Origin: Fretibacterium fastidiosum
Lineage (GTDB): Bacteria; Synergistota; Synergistia; Synergistales; Aminobacteriaceae
Assembly: GCF_964642095.1 (NCBI RefSeq)
Contig: NZ_OZ209244.1
Coordinates: 1,984,001-2,048,000 of the forward strand
DNA: 64,000 nucleotides
Reading direction: 5' to 3'
Under the pieces are notes generated by a model. That model was not told the origin of the DNA, ran no database searches, and saw nothing but the letters and a program-made list of their open reading frames with translations. Position numbers and translations under genes: made by a program. Each line of letters starts with the position of its first letter. Position 1 is the stretch's first letter. Positions 33,103 through 41,551 of the stretch are shown here, in pieces.

Positions 33103-33768
33103 ATGCCCATTCCCCAGATCAAGCCAGGAGGCAGCCGAGAGAGCGCCAGAGCGCAGGTCTACCGTCAGCTTCAAGACTGGATCGTCGATGGCACGATGCA
33201 GCCAGGGGAGAGGATCAGCGATCAGGACGTTGCTGAATACTTTTCAGTCAGCAGAACGCCGGTTCGCGAAGCTTTGCAGCTGCTGTCCGAACAGGGGTTC
33301 GTTCGGGTGGAGCCCTCTCGCGGAACCCACGTTTCCCCTCTCAATGGCGATTTGGCCTATTCTATTTACGAGGCTCTGTCCTCCCTGTCCGGCTGTGCTG
33401 CGAAGCTTGCCTGTCAGAAGCAGAAAAAGGGTGACATCGCCAGGCTGCGGGAGCTGAACGGGGATTTTGAAAGGGCTGTCGCGGCTGGAGAACACGACCG
33501 ACTATCGAACCTCGACAACGTCTTTCACAAGTTCATCTTAAAGATGGCGGACAACCCTTACATATCGGATGCGGTCCTCAATTTGACCATGCACTCCAAC
33601 CGTTACGAAAACTTGTATTTCCGCGAGGGGACCGACCGCATGGAGTCCGTGCGGGAGCACGAGGCCCTCATCAGGGCCCTGGAGGTGCGGGACGATGAAG
33701 AGAGCGCTCGTGCCGCAGAGGAAAACTGGCTCGGATTCTACCGCAGGCGTCTCCAGAAGATGCTGTGA
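33103..33768 (+). CDS. GntR-family regulator with FCD domain
   Basis: The 221-residue product has a GntR winged helix (YRQLQDWIVDGTMQPGERISDQDVAEYFSVSRTPVREAL) and a C-terminal FCD helical bundle (residues ~75-215) with Asp and His residues typical of its metal/carboxylate pocket (DNVFHKFIL, REHEALIRAL). FCD regulators sense organic or amino acids. It lies upstream of the TRAP and N-acyl-amino-acid genes with a palindrome between them, and it is the likely regulator of that cluster. Confidence 0.92.
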   Translation: MPIPQIKPGGSRESARAQVYRQLQDWIVDGTMQPGERISDQDVAEYFSVSRTPVREALQLLSEQGFVRVEPSRGTHVSPLNGDLAYSIYEALSSLSGCAAKLACQKQKKGDIARLRELNGDFERAVAAGEHDRLSNLDNVFHKFILKMADNPYISDAVLNLTMHSNRYENLYFREGTDRMESVREHEALIRALEVRDDEESARAAEENWLGFYRRRLQKML

Positions 33769-33905
33769 AGCCCCAGCTTCCGGGACTTCCTTCTCCACAG
33801 CGTCCTTTCGTGTCACCGACGCCGGACTTTTGCTCATGAGCGCACTTGTCGATGCCCCTTCTTTAGACGATGATCCTAAAAATCAACGTTTCTCACGTTT
33901 TCAAT

Positions 33906-33934
33906 TTGACAGAACGGGCGTCAGGGTGTATTTT
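33906..33934 (+). promoter_or_regulatory. Promoter of the TRAP/deacylase cluster
   Basis: A perfect TTGACA at 33906-33911 and TATTTT at 33929-33934 are separated by 17 bases. The transcription start should fall near 33941. Confidence 0.75.
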
Positions 33935-33949
33935 AAGGGCACCAATAAT

Positions 33950-33965
33950 ATGCAATATATTGCAT
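33950..33965. promoter_or_regulatory. Palindromic operator, likely for the GntR regulator
   Basis: ATGCAATATATTGCAT is a perfect 16-bp palindrome just downstream of the predicted transcription start, a position suited to repression. Its short AT-rich dyad form fits FCD-type GntR operators. Confidence 0.65.
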
Positions 33966-34198
33966 CCGATTCTCTTGATCGACGACGGACGATGACGCGA
34001 CGGATTGATGAGGAGCAGATTACAGAGACGTTTCCGAGGGGATTCGGAAGGTGCCGAAGCGGGATCGCGGAGCGTCGAAGCGCAAAGCCTACTTCAATTC
34101 TGTGCTCTACTGACCCTGCACCGCGGGGTCAAACTCGGCCTATCCTCTGACGGAGGTCTCAGGAGGGCCGAATTTCAAAGACAGGAGGGTTTTCAGTG

Positions 34199-35281
34199 AT
34201 GTGGAACGTGCGTGTTTTGAGGAAGGTTTTAGCCGGAGTCGTTTTTTTGATGGTCCTCCATGCTGCTGCGGTGTTCGCGGAGCCGGAGTACAAGTGGCGC
34301 TTTGGTCAGACCTCCGTTCGTGCCTCGCAGGGAAAGTCCTATCGCCTCTTCTGTGACCTCATCAAGAAGTACAGCGATGGTCGCATCGAGGTCGAGTTCT
34401 TTCCCGACAACCAGCTCGGAACGCTCGATGAAATCTTCCACGCCGTGCAGGACGGGGAGGTCCAGATGTGCGGGTTCGCTCCCTACGTCAACCTCGTCCC
34501 CGGCGGGATGTTCAACTGGATGCCCTGGACGGTCGAGTCCTGGGAGGAGTGCAAGATGGCCTTCTCACGACCGGACGGCTGTCTCTTCGTTCCTCTGGAG
34601 GAGGCTATGAAGGAAGTTGGAGTGCACATCCTGTTCACCGTGTCTCAGGGGTCCTACGGAATTGGAAACCGGGTTCGTCCCATCAGGACGCCGGAGGATT
34701 TTAAGGCCCTAAAGATGCGAGTCTCCTCATCCCTTGGCTGTGTCCGCGGGCTCCAGAACATGGCGGAAGGCACGGGCATGACGGTCGAGACGGTGCCCTG
34801 GGGCGACCTCTACAACGCCCTCTCTCGCGGCGTGGTGGACGGCTGCTGGGACATGTGGCCCTCCCTCGTCGAAGAGCGTCACTGTGAGGTCATGAAGTAC
34901 TACACCTCCCTCGACTGGATGTGGGACGCCAACCAGGTCGTCATCAACCGCGAGCTCTGGGATTCCCTGCCTGGCGACCTGAAGGCGGCGATCCAGAAGG
35001 CCGCCGACGAGGCCGAGGCCGACCAGTACCGCATTCAAGAGGAAGAGGAGGCTAAGTTCAAAGCCTTCCTGGAAAAGCTGCCGGACTTCGAGATCTATTA
35101 CCCGACGGAAGAAGAGCGAGCTCTGTTCCGCGAGAGGGCAAAAAACCTCGAAAACTGGCAGGAGCTCTGCGCTCCCTGGCTCGACAAGCACTTCCCCGGC
35201 CAGAACATGACCCAGAGGATCCTGGATGCCCTCGCGGAGAACCGCGAGAAGGTCCTGGCCGGGAAAAAGATGCCCCAATAG
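34199..35281 (+). CDS. dctP: TRAP transporter solute-binding protein (DctP family)
   Basis: The ATG at 34199 behind AGGAGGG gives 360 residues. A signal peptide (VLAGVVFLMVLHAAAVFA) precedes the DctP fold: KWRFGQTSVRASQGKSYRLF, FFPDNQLGTLDEIFHAVQDG, and the ligand-binding region MRVSSSLGCVRGLQNM with the conserved Arg and VDGCWDMWPSL. Most DctP proteins bind carboxylates. The neighbouring deacylases suggest N-acyl amino acids or similar compounds. This is the first gene after the palindromic operator. Confidence 0.93.
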   Translation: MWNVRVLRKVLAGVVFLMVLHAAAVFAEPEYKWRFGQTSVRASQGKSYRLFCDLIKKYSDGRIEVEFFPDNQLGTLDEIFHAVQDGEVQMCGFAPYVNLVPGGMFNWMPWTVESWEECKMAFSRPDGCLFVPLEEAMKEVGVHILFTVSQGSYGIGNRVRPIRTPEDFKALKMRVSSSLGCVRGLQNMAEGTGMTVETVPWGDLYNALSRGVVDGCWDMWPSLVEERHCEVMKYYTSLDWMWDANQVVINRELWDSLPGDLKAAIQKAADEAEADQYRIQEEEEAKFKAFLEKLPDFEIYYPTEEERALFRERAKNLENWQELCAPWLDKHFPGQNMTQRILDALAENREKVLAGKKMPQ

Positions 35282-35408
35282 TATGGAAGCGGAGGAACTC
35301 TTCGACTTCGTGATGTCGTGTGGGGCACCGTGATGAATTGGCGGAGTGACCCGAAGGGCCCTCCGCCCTTCCTTTTCGAGACTGCGAGACAAAGAAAGGT
35401 GTAGACGG

Positions 35409-35942
35409 ATGAAAAGATTCTTCGAGAACCTCCGGCGCCTGGAGTTTTTTCTGGGCGCGGCAGGCCTCAGCCTTTCGGTTATCCTCACCTTCTGTCAAGT
35501 GTTGAACCGCTACTGGCTGCATTACGAGATCATGTGGATTGGCGATATGGCCCTCTTCATCTTCATTTTTACGATCTATGTCGCGATCTCCTACGGAGCT
35601 GCGCTCAAAACCCATATCTGCGTGGATATCCTCCCGGATGCCATAGCGCAGGGAAACGAGAGGAAAAAGGCGCTCTATGACATCTTTAAAAGCGTTGTCA
35701 CCGTCGTGATGGTGCTGTCGATGGCGCCTGCCACATGGAAGGTCGTCAAACGCTCCTTTCAGTACCCGGAATACGCCACCCTCGTGCGCTGGTTCAACAT
35801 GAGTTGGCTCGTCTATGCCATGGGAGCGATGGTCGTCCTCGTTGCCCTCCACTACGCATGGCATATCTGTGAGGACGTTTTCCTGATCCGAAAGAGCCTC
35901 TGGTTCGAACAAAACGAAAAGACGGTGAGCCGCGATGATTGA
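35409..35942 (+). CDS. dctQ: TRAP transporter small permease (DctQ family)
   Basis: The ATG at 35409 gives 177 residues with four membrane helices. The DctQ signature (LSLSVILTFCQVLNRYWL, FIFTIYVAISYGAALKTHICVDIL) is present. It forms the membrane complex with the large subunit encoded immediately downstream; the two genes overlap by 8 bases. The gap of ~125 bases after dctP is normal for differential expression of the binding protein. Confidence 0.9.
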   Translation: MKRFFENLRRLEFFLGAAGLSLSVILTFCQVLNRYWLHYEIMWIGDMALFIFIFTIYVAISYGAALKTHICVDILPDAIAQGNERKKALYDIFKSVVTVVMVLSMAPATWKVVKRSFQYPEYATLVRWFNMSWLVYAMGAMVVLVALHYAWHICEDVFLIRKSLWFEQNEKTVSRDD

Positions 35943-37269
35943 TTTCGGAACGATGACGACCCTGGTCAGTTTCCTGGTGGGACTTCTCATCGGGCTTCCC
36001 ATCGGGTGGGTCTTCATCGGAGCAACGATACTCGGCCTGACCGTGACGGGAACCTCCGCCGGATTTGTGGCCAATGCGTTTTTCCACTCCCTCGATTCAG
36101 CCACCATCATGGCGATCGCCTTTTTCGTCTTCACGGGAGCCCTGATCAATGAAGCGGGGCTGGCGGACAGGATCGTCAACTTTTCTTACGCCCTTGTGGG
36201 ACGCCTCAAGGGAGGTCTGACGGCCGTCGGGATCGTGGCCTCGGTCTTCATGGGCGCCCTGACCGGCTCATCCGTCCCCTGCATCGCGGCTCTGATCCCC
36301 CTTCTCGTCCCGAAGCTCGAAAAATTCGGCTATGACCGAGTTTACACGACCGCTATTCTCTGTTCGTCAAGTTACCTCGGCTACCTGATCCCCCCAAGTG
36401 TCCCCGCCATGATCTACTGCCTTCTGGCCGGGCAGTCCGTTGCGGCCCTGTTCCTCGCGACGGTCTTTCCGGGGCTCCTCCTCGCTATCGGCTACGCCGT
36501 CCTCAACTACTTTGTTGTGGACAAGTACACGGTCAACAGCGATGAAACTCCGGAGCTCCCAGCCACTTTCTCCGGGGCTCTGAAGGAGATCGCGCGCACC
36601 GGCTGGCTGGCCATCCCTGCCCTTGGTTGCCCGCTCCTGATCCTGGTCGGCATCTACGGCGGCATCTTCACTCCCAACGAGGCCGGAGGCGTCGCCGCGA
36701 TCTATTGTCTCCTGGTGGGCTGGCTGGCCTACCGCGAGCTGACGTTGGAGCGCCTCAGAGCGGCTCTGTCGAGCACCATCGGGACCTTTGGGATGACAAC
36801 CCTTCTGCTGGCCGGAGGCACGATCCTGACCCGATACCTCACCCGACAGGGGGTCGCTCAGGAAGTGGCCATGACGATGATGTCGCTCTTCGAGGGCAAG
36901 GCTATGATCCTTCTGATGATTAACGCTTTTCTTCTCTTCCTTGGAATGTTCCTCGATGGAATTCCCATCCTTGTCCTGGTCGTCCCACTGGTTTTGCCCC
37001 TGATGCAGGAACTCGGCGTCAACCTGGTCCACCTGGGCGCCATCATGACGGTCAACGTCGGCATCGGCGTCATGACCCCGCCCTTTGCCATGTCGATCTT
37101 TGTCGGCTCCCGCCTCGCGAACGTTCCGGCTGCGAAGCTGACCCGTGCGATGATGCCCTTCCTGCTCTACGTCTCCATCCCCGTCCTCCTCCTGACGACC
37201 TACATTCCATTTCTCTCCTGCTGGCTTCCCCAGGTCCTTCTGGGGGCCTCCGTCGTCGGAACGTGGTGA
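35935..37269 (+). CDS. dctM: TRAP transporter large permease (DctM family)
   Basis: The 444-residue product has about twelve hydrophobic segments and the DctM motifs ALTGSSVPCIAALIPLL, SSYLGYLIPPSVPAMIYCLLAG, and GGIFTPNEAGGVAAIYCLLVG. It uses the sodium gradient to import the ligand delivered by DctP. The gene starts inside dctQ. Confidence 0.95.
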   Translation: MIDFGTMTTLVSFLVGLLIGLPIGWVFIGATILGLTVTGTSAGFVANAFFHSLDSATIMAIAFFVFTGALINEAGLADRIVNFSYALVGRLKGGLTAVGIVASVFMGALTGSSVPCIAALIPLLVPKLEKFGYDRVYTTAILCSSSYLGYLIPPSVPAMIYCLLAGQSVAALFLATVFPGLLLAIGYAVLNYFVVDKYTVNSDETPELPATFSGALKEIARTGWLAIPALGCPLLILVGIYGGIFTPNEAGGVAAIYCLLVGWLAYRELTLERLRAALSSTIGTFGMTTLLLAGGTILTRYLTRQGVAQEVAMTMMSLFEGKAMILLMINAFLLFLGMFLDGIPILVLVVPLVLPLMQELGVNLVHLGAIMTVNVGIGVMTPPFAMSIFVGSRLANVPAAKLTRAMMPFLLYVSIPVLLLTTYIPFLSCWLPQVLLGASVVGTW

Positions 37270-37317
37270 GCGGTTTTCTGCCCCGTCTTTTTGGGGCCTG
37301 TTACAGGAGGTTTTTCG

Positions 37318-38901
37318 ATGTATGACTTGCTGATCAAAGGTGGAGTTTGCTACGACGGCACGGGACGGGAAGGCTTCAAGGCCGATATCGCCATAAAGGA
37401 TGGCCTCATCGCGAAGGTCGGAGAACCCGACGCTGATGCCGCGAAGGTCATCGACGCGAAGGGCCTCGCCGTGGCGCCCGGCTTTATCGACACCCACAGC
37501 CATTCCGACCTGGTGGCCCTTGTGGAGCCCGGCATCACCAACAAGACGACTCAGGGCGTCACGACGGACGTCATCGGTCAGGACGGCATGTCCCTGGCTC
37601 CGGTTCTGCCCCGGTACGTCAGCACATGGCAGAAGACGATGGCAGGGCTTGAAGGGCAGTATCCCGTCGAGTGGAGGTGGGAGAGCGCAGCGGAGTACAT
37701 GAAAGCGTTGGATGCGATGGACCTGGGCCCCAACCTGGCCTATCTTGCCCCTACGGGAAACCTTCGCATGTGCGTCATGGGATTGAGCAATCGTAAGGCG
37801 ACCCCAAGTGAGGTCTCCATGATGAAGGACCTCCTGGAGAAGTGCATTGAAGCCGGAGCGGTCGGACTTTCCACAGGCCTGATCTATCCGCCCAGCAGCT
37901 ACATGGAGGAGGATGAGATCGCCCAGGTCACCTCCGTCCTCGCGAAGTACGACCTGCCCTTCGTCATCCACCAGAGGAGCGAGGCTGACACGATCCTTGA
38001 GTCCATGGACGAGGTCTTCCGCATCAGTCGAAAATCAGGATGTCCCGTCCATTTCTCCCACTTCAAAGTCTGTGGAAAAAAGAACGCCCACCTCTTTGAC
38101 GCCGTCATGAAAAAGCTTGATGAGGGAGAAAGGGACATCAAGCTGTCCTTCGACCAATACCCCTACGGAGCGGGGAGCACGACCTTCAGCGTGATCCTGC
38201 CGCCCTGGGCCCACGATGGAGGCGCTGACCAATGCCTCCTTCGCCTCGCAGACGAAGCGGAGCGGCAGAGGATGAAGCGGGATATCGTGAACGGGATCCC
38301 CGGCTGGGATAACTTCATCGACTTCGCGGGGATGGAAAACATCCTGGTCACCTTCGTCAAGACGCCCAAAAATGCCGACCTCGTCGGAAAGAACATGATT
38401 GAGATCGGAGAGATCCGAGGCAGGGAGCCCCTTGACGCTGCCTTCGATCTGCTGCTTCAGGAGGACTTGGCCGTGGGGCTTGTCGATTTTTACGGTCTTG
38501 AGGAACACGTCCGGACGATCATGACCCATCACCTCCAGAATCCCTGTACGGACGGCATCCTGGGAGCCCAGCCCCACCCCAGGGTCTACGGGACCTTCTC
38601 CCGCATTCTGGGCCACTACGTGCGGGAGCTCGGCTTGATGACCCTGCCCGAGGCGATCAGAAAAATGACCTCCCGGCCGGCCTCCATCTTTCACCTTGAG
38701 GGACGCGGGGTCCTTAAGGAAGGCTACGTCGCCGACGTCACGGTCTTCGACCCGGAAAAGGTCATCGACAAGGCGACCTACACCGACCCCATGCAGTTCT
38801 CGGAAGGAATCCCCTTCGTCATCGTGGGGGGGACATCCGTGGTTGAGGACTCCCAGGTTCTGAAGGGCAAGGCGGGAAAGGTTCTGCGGTTCAAAAAGTG
38901 A
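37318..38901 (+). CDS. N-acyl-D-amino-acid deacylase (amidohydrolase superfamily)
   Basis: The ATG at 37318 behind CAGGAGG gives 527 residues. The fold is the TIM-barrel amidohydrolase with metal ligands THSHSD (His60, His62) and later HQRSEAD, HFSHFK and the conserved Asp in the barrel. ERGVL-like and ADVTVFDPEKV segments near the end match D-aminoacylases. The reaction frees D-amino acids, or other amino acids, from N-acyl forms. The gene follows the TRAP transporter that probably imports its substrate. Confidence 0.92.
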   Translation: MYDLLIKGGVCYDGTGREGFKADIAIKDGLIAKVGEPDADAAKVIDAKGLAVAPGFIDTHSHSDLVALVEPGITNKTTQGVTTDVIGQDGMSLAPVLPRYVSTWQKTMAGLEGQYPVEWRWESAAEYMKALDAMDLGPNLAYLAPTGNLRMCVMGLSNRKATPSEVSMMKDLLEKCIEAGAVGLSTGLIYPPSSYMEEDEIAQVTSVLAKYDLPFVIHQRSEADTILESMDEVFRISRKSGCPVHFSHFKVCGKKNAHLFDAVMKKLDEGERDIKLSFDQYPYGAGSTTFSVILPPWAHDGGADQCLLRLADEAERQRMKRDIVNGIPGWDNFIDFAGMENILVTFVKTPKNADLVGKNMIEIGEIRGREPLDAAFDLLLQEDLAVGLVDFYGLEEHVRTIMTHHLQNPCTDGILGAQPHPRVYGTFSRILGHYVRELGLMTLPEAIRKMTSRPASIFHLEGRGVLKEGYVADVTVFDPEKVIDKATYTDPMQFSEGIPFVIVGGTSVVEDSQVLKGKAGKVLRFKK

Positions 38902-38955
38902 CGTCCCCTTCAGGTGGACGTTTCGAGCTTTATTTTTTAGAAGGAGGGCTATCAA

Positions 38956-40137
38956 GTGGCAAGGCAGTGGGAGGACGAGCTGGTTGAGCTGTGCCGCGGC
39001 ATGATCCGGCGTCAGAGCCTTTCCGGTCAGGAGAAGGACGTCGCGGACTTCGTAGAGGACAACATGAAGAAGTTCGGCTTCGACTCGACGGAGCGCGACG
39101 GGTACGGCAACGTGTCCGGGCGAATGGCCTTTGGAGGCGGAGGAAAGAGAATCCTCTTCGAGGGGCACATGGACCACGTGGACGTCGTGGACCGGTCCAG
39201 GTGGACCCACGACCCCTTTGGGGCGGAGGTCGTCGATGGCAGGATCTACGGCCGGGGGACGAGCGACATGAAGGGCAACCTCGCCGCGGCGATCGTGGCC
39301 GCAAAGCTGCTGAAGGAGGACCCGAAGGGCCTGTCGGGGGAGTTCATCGTCTGCGGTGGGGTGCACGAGGAGTGTTTCGAGGGCGTGGCCTCGCAGGAGC
39401 TGGGGGAGAGGTGGAGGCCGGATTGCGTCATCATCGGCGAGGCCTCGTCCCTGAACCTGAAGAGGGGGCAGAGGGGGCGGGCCGAGGTCGTCCTTGAAAC
39501 CAGGGGCAAGGCGGCTCACTCTTCGAACCCCGACGTTGGACTCAATGCGATCAAGACGATGGTCCCCCTTCTCGCGGCCATCGAAAAGAACTTCAAGCCG
39601 AAGGAACAGCCGGTGTTGGGCAGGGGAATTCTCGAAGTGACGGATATCATCTCCAGTCCTTACCCCGGAGCGAGCGTCGTTCCGGAACGCTGCCGGGTGA
39701 CCTTCGACCGACGGCTTCTCGTCGGAGAGACGGATAAAGAGGTCCTTCAACAGATTCAGGACATCGTCGACGCCGAGGTGAAGGCGAACCCGAAGATTCA
39801 GGCCCGGCTCAGCCTCGCCAAGGGAGTCGATACGTGCTACACCGGAAGGAAAATTGAGGCCGAGCGTTACGCCCCAGCCTGGCTCTACCCTGAGGACAAC
39901 TGGTTTGTGAAGGCTGCGCTGGAGGGACTCCGCTCCGTCGGACTTGACCCCCAGCTCTCCCATTACGCCTTCTGCACCAACGGAAGCTACTACGCCGGCA
40001 AGGCGGGCATTCCGACCGTTGGCTTTGGAGGTTCCCTTGAGTCCCTCGCCCACGTGATCGACGAGTACATCGAGATCGATCAGCTCTGTAAGGCCTGCCG
40101 GGGATATCAGGGCATCGTCCGTTCCGTCCTGAAATAG
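38956..40137 (+). CDS. M20-family amidohydrolase, YgeY-like
   Basis: A GTG start at 38956 behind AAGGAGGG gives 393 residues. Metal-site motifs are EGHMDHVDVVDRS, GRGTSDMKGNLAAAI, GGVHEECFEGV and GEASSLNLKRGQRGR, with the lid-domain GKAAHSSNPDVG. The order and length fit YgeY, a peptidase-like hydrolase linked to selenium and purine metabolism in Escherichia coli, and other N-acyl amino acid hydrolases. Here it sits in an amino-acid salvage cluster, so hydrolysis of an N-acyl or carbamoyl amino acid is plausible; the substrate is unproven. Confidence 0.88.
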   Translation: MARQWEDELVELCRGMIRRQSLSGQEKDVADFVEDNMKKFGFDSTERDGYGNVSGRMAFGGGGKRILFEGHMDHVDVVDRSRWTHDPFGAEVVDGRIYGRGTSDMKGNLAAAIVAAKLLKEDPKGLSGEFIVCGGVHEECFEGVASQELGERWRPDCVIIGEASSLNLKRGQRGRAEVVLETRGKAAHSSNPDVGLNAIKTMVPLLAAIEKNFKPKEQPVLGRGILEVTDIISSPYPGASVVPERCRVTFDRRLLVGETDKEVLQQIQDIVDAEVKANPKIQARLSLAKGVDTCYTGRKIEAERYAPAWLYPEDNWFVKAALEGLRSVGLDPQLSHYAFCTNGSYYAGKAGIPTVGFGGSLESLAHVIDEYIEIDQLCKACRGYQGIVRSVLK

Positions 40138-40149
40138 CGGGCGACGGCC

Positions 40150-41391
40150 ATGGCGGACTGCCTTTTGCGATGTGCCCTCTGCGGAAGGGAATTCAATCCG
40201 GAAAGTCGCGTCAAGACCTGCCCCGACTGCGGCATCGACGGGACGATGCACGTCCTCTACGACTATGACGAGGCGAAGAAGCGGATGGGGCGCAAGGAGC
40301 TTGCCGCCTCTTTCGACTTCAGCCTGTGGCGTTATTCTGCCCTTCTTCCTGTGAAGGAAGGCGCGCGAAGGCCGTCGCTCCATGTGGGGTGGACGCCCAT
40401 CTACAGCGTTTCCGGAATCGCACGGGAGTACGGGGTGCGGGAGGTCCTGGTAAAGGACGACGGGAGGAACCCTACCGCCTCGCTCAAGGACCGGGCCAGC
40501 TGCATCGCCGTGACCCTGGCCCTGCAGGAAGGGCAGGAAACGGTCGCCTGCGCTTCCACGGGGAACGCAGCGAGCTCCCTCGCCGGGTTCGCCGCGAACG
40601 TGGGACTGCGGAGCGTCATCTTTGTTCCAGAAGCTGCCCCCGCGGCGAAGGTGACGCAACTTCTGGTCTTTGGGGCCAACGTCTTCCTGGTTGGAGGCGA
40701 CTACGCGGCGACGGTCCGACTCGCCATCAAGGCGATCGAGCGCTGGGGATGGTACGACCGGAACTGCGCCATCAATCCCTTCCTCGTGGAGGGGAAGAAG
40801 ACCTGCGCCATGGAGATCGCGGAGCAGTGCGGGTGGGACGTGCCGGACAAGGTCTTCGTCTCCGTCGGGGATGGCTGCATCATCAGCTCCACCTACAAGG
40901 GATTCTACGACCTTCATCGAGTGGGGCTTATCGACCGGGTCCCACAGGTCATTGGAGTGCAGGCCGAGGGGGCGAGTCCGATCCATCGAGCCGTCCAGAG
41001 CGGGGCCAGGACGGTCGTTTTCGGCCCCTCTCGCACCGTTGCGGACAGCATTGACGTTGGTGCCCCCCACAACTGGGCCAAGGCGCTCAACGCCGTTCGT
41101 TCGAGCCATGGGGATACGGTGGCCGTGAGCGATGGAGAGATTCTGGCCGCACTCGCGGAGCTCCCCCGCAGGAGCGGGGTCTTCGCAGAGCCTGCCGCTG
41201 CGGCGGCGTATGCGGGCTTCGTCAAAATGGCCCGCGAGGGGCGCCTGCAGGCCTCTGACAGGATCGCTGTAATCGTCTCTGGAAACGGCTTGAAGGACGT
41301 GGTCGCGGCCCAGGAAGCCGTCTCTCCCGCAAGAAAGATCGCGCCCGACATGGCGGCGTTGGAAAACGCCCTGGGGCTTGAAAAAGCCTGA
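40150..41391 (+). CDS. Threonine synthase-like PLP enzyme with zinc ribbon
   Basis: The 413-residue fold-type-II PLP protein has an N-terminal zinc ribbon with Cys8, Cys11, Cys24 and Cys27, then GWTPIYSVSGIA, the PLP lysine Lys113 in TASLKDRA and STGNAASSLAGFAA. Threonine synthase makes threonine from phosphohomoserine. Related enzymes are amino-acid lyases or racemases. Its place 12 bases after the M20 gene, in a catabolic operon and away from thrB and hom, makes an amino-acid lyase or deaminase role at least as likely. Confidence 0.8.
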   Translation: MADCLLRCALCGREFNPESRVKTCPDCGIDGTMHVLYDYDEAKKRMGRKELAASFDFSLWRYSALLPVKEGARRPSLHVGWTPIYSVSGIAREYGVREVLVKDDGRNPTASLKDRASCIAVTLALQEGQETVACASTGNAASSLAGFAANVGLRSVIFVPEAAPAAKVTQLLVFGANVFLVGGDYAATVRLAIKAIERWGWYDRNCAINPFLVEGKKTCAMEIAEQCGWDVPDKVFVSVGDGCIISSTYKGFYDLHRVGLIDRVPQVIGVQAEGASPIHRAVQSGARTVVFGPSRTVADSIDVGAPHNWAKALNAVRSSHGDTVAVSDGEILAALAELPRRSGVFAEPAAAAAYAGFVKMAREGRLQASDRIAVIVSGNGLKDVVAAQEAVSPARKIAPDMAALENALGLEKA

Positions 41392-41551
41392 TCGAATCGA
41401 GTGGACTGTCCCTGCAGGGGAGAGCGATCACCCGCGCGGGGAGTCCATGAAGCGTTGGGCCTTGTCGTCCCGCGCGAAGCCGCGTCTCTCCCTATGGGGT
41501 GGAGCGCGGGGCACAACCCCATGTTAAGGTTAAACTAAGGAGAGGGTGTTC

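Noticed and set aside
38035..41109. A 1024-codon open frame on the minus strand
   Set aside because: It is antisense to the deacylase, M20 and PLP genes and shows no family motif.
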